Origin: Paramecium pentaurelia
Lineage: Eukaryota > Ciliophora > Oligohymenophorea > Peniculida > Parameciidae
Assembly: GCA_905183005.1 (NCBI GenBank)
Contig: CAJJDO010000054.1
Location: forward strand, 468,121-532,120
Reading direction: 5' to 3'
Length of the DNA stretch: 64,000 bases
Made by a program: the position numbers and the translations under genes
Part shown: one piece after another, positions 61,001 to 64,000 of the stretch
Layout: every line of letters begins with the position of its first letter
Numbering within the stretch: position 1 is the first letter of the stretch
The notes under the pieces: model-generated
What the model saw: the letters and a program-made list of their open reading frames with translations, nothing else
Told to the model about the DNA's origin: nothing
Databases searched by the model: none

Positions 61001-63294
61001 TCCTATTCAAAAAGCTTATTGTTTGAAATTAATTAAGTATAAGTTCTGCTAAAAAGATAAGCAAAAAAAATAAAGAACATCTCGTTTAAGAAAGTCATAA
61101 TAACATTTTATAATAATTATAAAGCTGTGTATTTAATCAATGATGACTAAATTATAAAAGTGTATAGAGTGGATTATTAGAAAATCACAAAAGGAAAAAG
61201 CTTTATATAATTTTATTTTTTCAAACTTAATTATTAATAAAATTAAATCTGACAAAATTAATAAAATAATTGATCTTCATTATTATAAGTTGATTTGGAA
61301 TTTTCGTTTTAACATGAATTGCAATGTTGGCTTGAAACAACTTTGTATCACGGTTCATTCAAAAAAGATTCAATTCATTTTTATTTCAAGGTCAAAAGAC
61401 TTTTTTATAAGAAATTTTGTAAGGAAAAACTACAAATTTATTTCTCATCATTCATCAGAGCAATTTTTTAAAGAAATTACTTGAAATTGTATCAATATAA
61501 TAATATAATTTACAACAAAAACTAGCTTTTAAATTAATTACTTTTATTTTAATTCTTTTGCATGTTGTTAGTAAATTAATAATAGAAAATTTGACAAAAA
61601 TGAAAGTTATGGCAAATTTAGAATAAATTTATAGAAATTAGAAATATTCTTTATAGAAATTTAATTGATTCAAACAAGGTATTAGTACTTTTGTTTAAAA
61701 AAAAGAAATGGTGCAAAACAAATTCTAACTGCTCATGATCTAGATATCAAAACTCATGGTTTTTTAAGCCAGTAATAACTTTAATAAATGGAGTGATGAA
61801 AAAGAATCAACTATGAATTTGAGAAAATCCTAGACTGAGAAATAACGAAAATAGAAATTGAGCAGATAAAATCTTAAAAATTTCCAATTAAATTAGAAAG
61901 AGGTGAAAAGATCAAATAGCCATCCTTTAAAAAACGAAAAGAATTGAGCGACATAATACCTTTATAAGGATTAAAAATAATCAACTTTGTTGGATTTTGA
62001 TTTCGTATTTTTAAATAATAAGATTGGGAACGTTGTTTAGTTAAGTAATCAGAATATAGGATTAATATTCGTACAAGTTAAGTTTGATAAGGTGGGGTTA
62101 AAAAAGAACTATGCTTTGAATTTGAAGTTGTTGATAAAGAAGATATTCGAACTAGAAAGCATAGATGTAAAAAAGATTAACTACTGTGAATCATCACTAA
62201 GTGTTCTTTTAATCAGCTTTAAATTGACATTCAATTTTAGACACCATAATTGCTTCCAGCAATCCTTAAGTTATAAGTCGAAAAATATTTTTTTTTATCT
62301 AAGAAGACTTATACAAGAGATCATGCCTCTTTCTCTTTATATTTCTCAGAATAACTAAGCTTAAAATAGTCTTTGAAATTTTGTCTTAGAAATATAAAGA
62401 AAAAATCATTCAATAACTTAGAGAAGAATTTTGAATTTTATAAATCGAAAATGTAGTTAAAATGAAAAATTGCTTTTTTTGGCAAATAATGTCTTCTTAT
62501 TCAAGTAAAAACATGAAAGGAATCAATCTAACATGATAGGGCTAAGAAAGTCTATTTATCAAATAACAATGTTTTATGATGAAAGTATAAATAATTCAGA
62601 CAAACATATTTCTAGTCATAATTGGTAGGAAAAAAATAACTTTTAATTATAGAAATGAAACAAGATGATTGTTTTGTTGTCGAAAAATTCAACCAAAAAA
62701 TTATTGTGGCATGAAAAAAATGTTTAGACCACTATATAACAAAACAAATATACATAAAAAGAAAGAGATATTTGGAATATAGTCTATTCTTAGTTGTCAA
62801 TTGGTCTGATCCCTGAATATAGTAAATGGTGGTTTAAACGCAATACAAACACCAAAATGATAATTAGTGAAGAATAATTTTCTGCAATTAGAATAGAAAA
62901 AAATTTACCAATTTTTATTCAATTTTTGAAAGAAAAATATGTATCAAATAACATTTGAGCGAAAATAAGGTTGATAATTTCATTCATTTCATAAAAATTC
63001 TATCTGACTAAAGGGAAATCATTTATTTTAAGATAACAACAACAACATTTTTTGTATATCATTTATTGAAAAATAAAGGTGTATATAATTGTTAACTAAA
63101 ATTAAAAAAAAATGCATATTTTTACAAATATCAAGGAGAAAGCTAAATTGTTTTTTAGACAATTCTTCTCTTTTAATAATTAACAAAAATAACTTTGATT
63201 ATATCTAAAAGTAGATTATATGATGCTGTTTTGTTTTTTAATATAAAGCCTAAATTAAAGTATAAGAAATTAAATATTTAAAAAAAGAAAGAAA
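58094..63294. other. 5.2-kb gene-poor stretch with possible decayed coding pieces
   Basis: No complete gene supported. Pieces that look more protein-like than background: about 58810-59092 (VGEYHRHLDDQNPIFQKFQ, plus strand, interrupted in the neighbouring phase), about 61953-62376 (contains MGLKKNYALNL and SKNIFFYLRRLIQEIMP, open for about 140 codons to TGA 62374) and about 62761-62959 (PEYSKWWFKRNTNTKM). None matches a family I know, and no introns join them. They are probably relics of transposons or lost genes. No RNA genes, tandem arrays or telomere repeats were seen. Confidence 0.45.
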
Positions 63295-64000
63295 ATGAAT
63301 AGCACCAATCAAAAATAAGAAGACTTATGTGACATTTTTGCTTAGGTCAAAGATATGCATGAACAGATATATAGTGTTATATTTTAAGAAAACAAAAAAT
63401 TTAAGACACTTTAGGATATCTTTCAGATGATGGAAATCATAGACATTTCGAATAATATATTTTACAAAGAAATAAATAAACACAAGTCAATATGGATTAG
63501 AAATAGAATGTTGTTGGAAATAACATTTAAAAAATTACAATTAACAGAATAAACGGTGAAAAGTAGGTATTAGAATTTTTAAAACTTTTAGTCCTCCTCT
63601 CATCAATTGTAAACACTTTCATTTAATGTGGGTCGAATTCATTAAACTTATTACTTTAGATGAAGGTTAACTTTTAAAACTAATATTTTGAAAATATTAC
63701 AATCCAGAATACAGTATTGGTGAGAGCTAATTTTGTTCTATGTAATTTTAATGGAATTAATTTGAAAATGTAGATATAAGTGGAATTAATTTAAATGGAA
63801 TTTTGCTATTTAATTGTAAACATAAGAACGAATAAATAGAGGAAATGACTAAACTAGAGGGTCATAAATATGCTGTTTTATCAGTATGCTTCTCTCAAAA
63901 TGGAACTACATTAGCATCTGATAGTAGAGATTAGTCTATTCGTTTCTGGGATTGTAAGACTGGTTAATTAAAGCCAAATTAGATGGTCATGAGCATTATG
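63295..64000 (+). pseudogene. WD40-repeat protein gene, 5' part, apparently frameshifted (runs off the window)
   Basis: ATG 63295, one intron proposed at 63563-63591. The N-terminus is helical (EDLCDIFAQVKDMHEQIY), then a stretch with pentapeptide-like ANFVLCNFNGINL, then the first WD40 blade LEGHKYAVLSVCFSQNGTTL and DQSIRFWDCKTGQL. This is the layout of a very large WD40 family in Paramecium. Two phase changes occur without a plausible intron: near 63757 (one base short in an A run, between GINLK and VDISGINLNG) and near 63981 (one base short before KLDGHEHY). Either the gene is a pseudogene or the sequence has two indel errors. The 3' part lies outside the window. Confidence 0.6.

Noticed and set aside
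1..64000. Standard-code reading of short ATG frames as separate small genes
   Set aside because: Channel, kinase, lyase and PARP homologies all run through many in-frame TAA/TAG codons, so the short frames are fragments created by using the wrong code.

Overview
The window reads as ciliate macronuclear DNA, most likely Paramecium. Three signs support this. Long homologous reading frames are open only if TAA and TAG are read as Gln and TGA is the sole stop. Genes are packed almost end to end on both strands. Introns are tiny (17-35 nt, mostly GTA...TAG). Every multi-exon model below was built by hand and closes in frame after its introns are removed. I placed about 49 introns; none is confirmed by RNA. 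The species is not fixed: the share of AAG splice acceptors (9 of 49) seems high for P. tetraurelia.

Layout. 1-7.7 kb: 3' end of a tRNA adenosine deaminase (ADAT2), a four-domain voltage-gated Ca2+ channel and a cytochrome b5-domain protein. 7.7-9.5 kb: a beta-helix-like protein, followed by 1.4 kb without a supported gene. 10.9-17.7 kb: three tandem hybrid histidine kinases; each junction is an ATGA stop/start overlap. 17.7-27.5 kb: an ankyrin-TPR protein and three OSCA/TMEM63-like channels. 27.5-30 kb: a two-TM ciliate protein and a rhomboid-like protein. 30-33 kb: an exact 1,111-bp duplication around a single N, each copy holding the same protein kinase gene, probably an assembly artefact. 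33-36.6 kb: a MORN protein, a seven-beta-strand lysine methyltransferase-like protein, and a 2-hydroxyacyl-CoA lyase ending in SKL. 37.2-46.2 kb: one 2,984-residue secreted-start membrane protein. 46.3-55.6 kb: an MFSD1-like transporter, a FAIM-like protein with a Gln-rich tail, a coiled-coil protein, two unrecognised proteins and a compact WGR-PARP. 55.6-63.3 kb: gene-poor, with a decayed Tc1/mariner-type transposase. 63.3-64 kb: start of a frameshifted WD40 gene.

Functionally the window is rich in membrane signalling: a Ca2+ channel, mechanosensitive-type channels, hybrid kinases and a giant surface protein. I see no operon logic except possibly in the kinase trio, whose reading frames physically overlap. 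No rRNA, tRNA, CRISPR or telomere repeat was seen.
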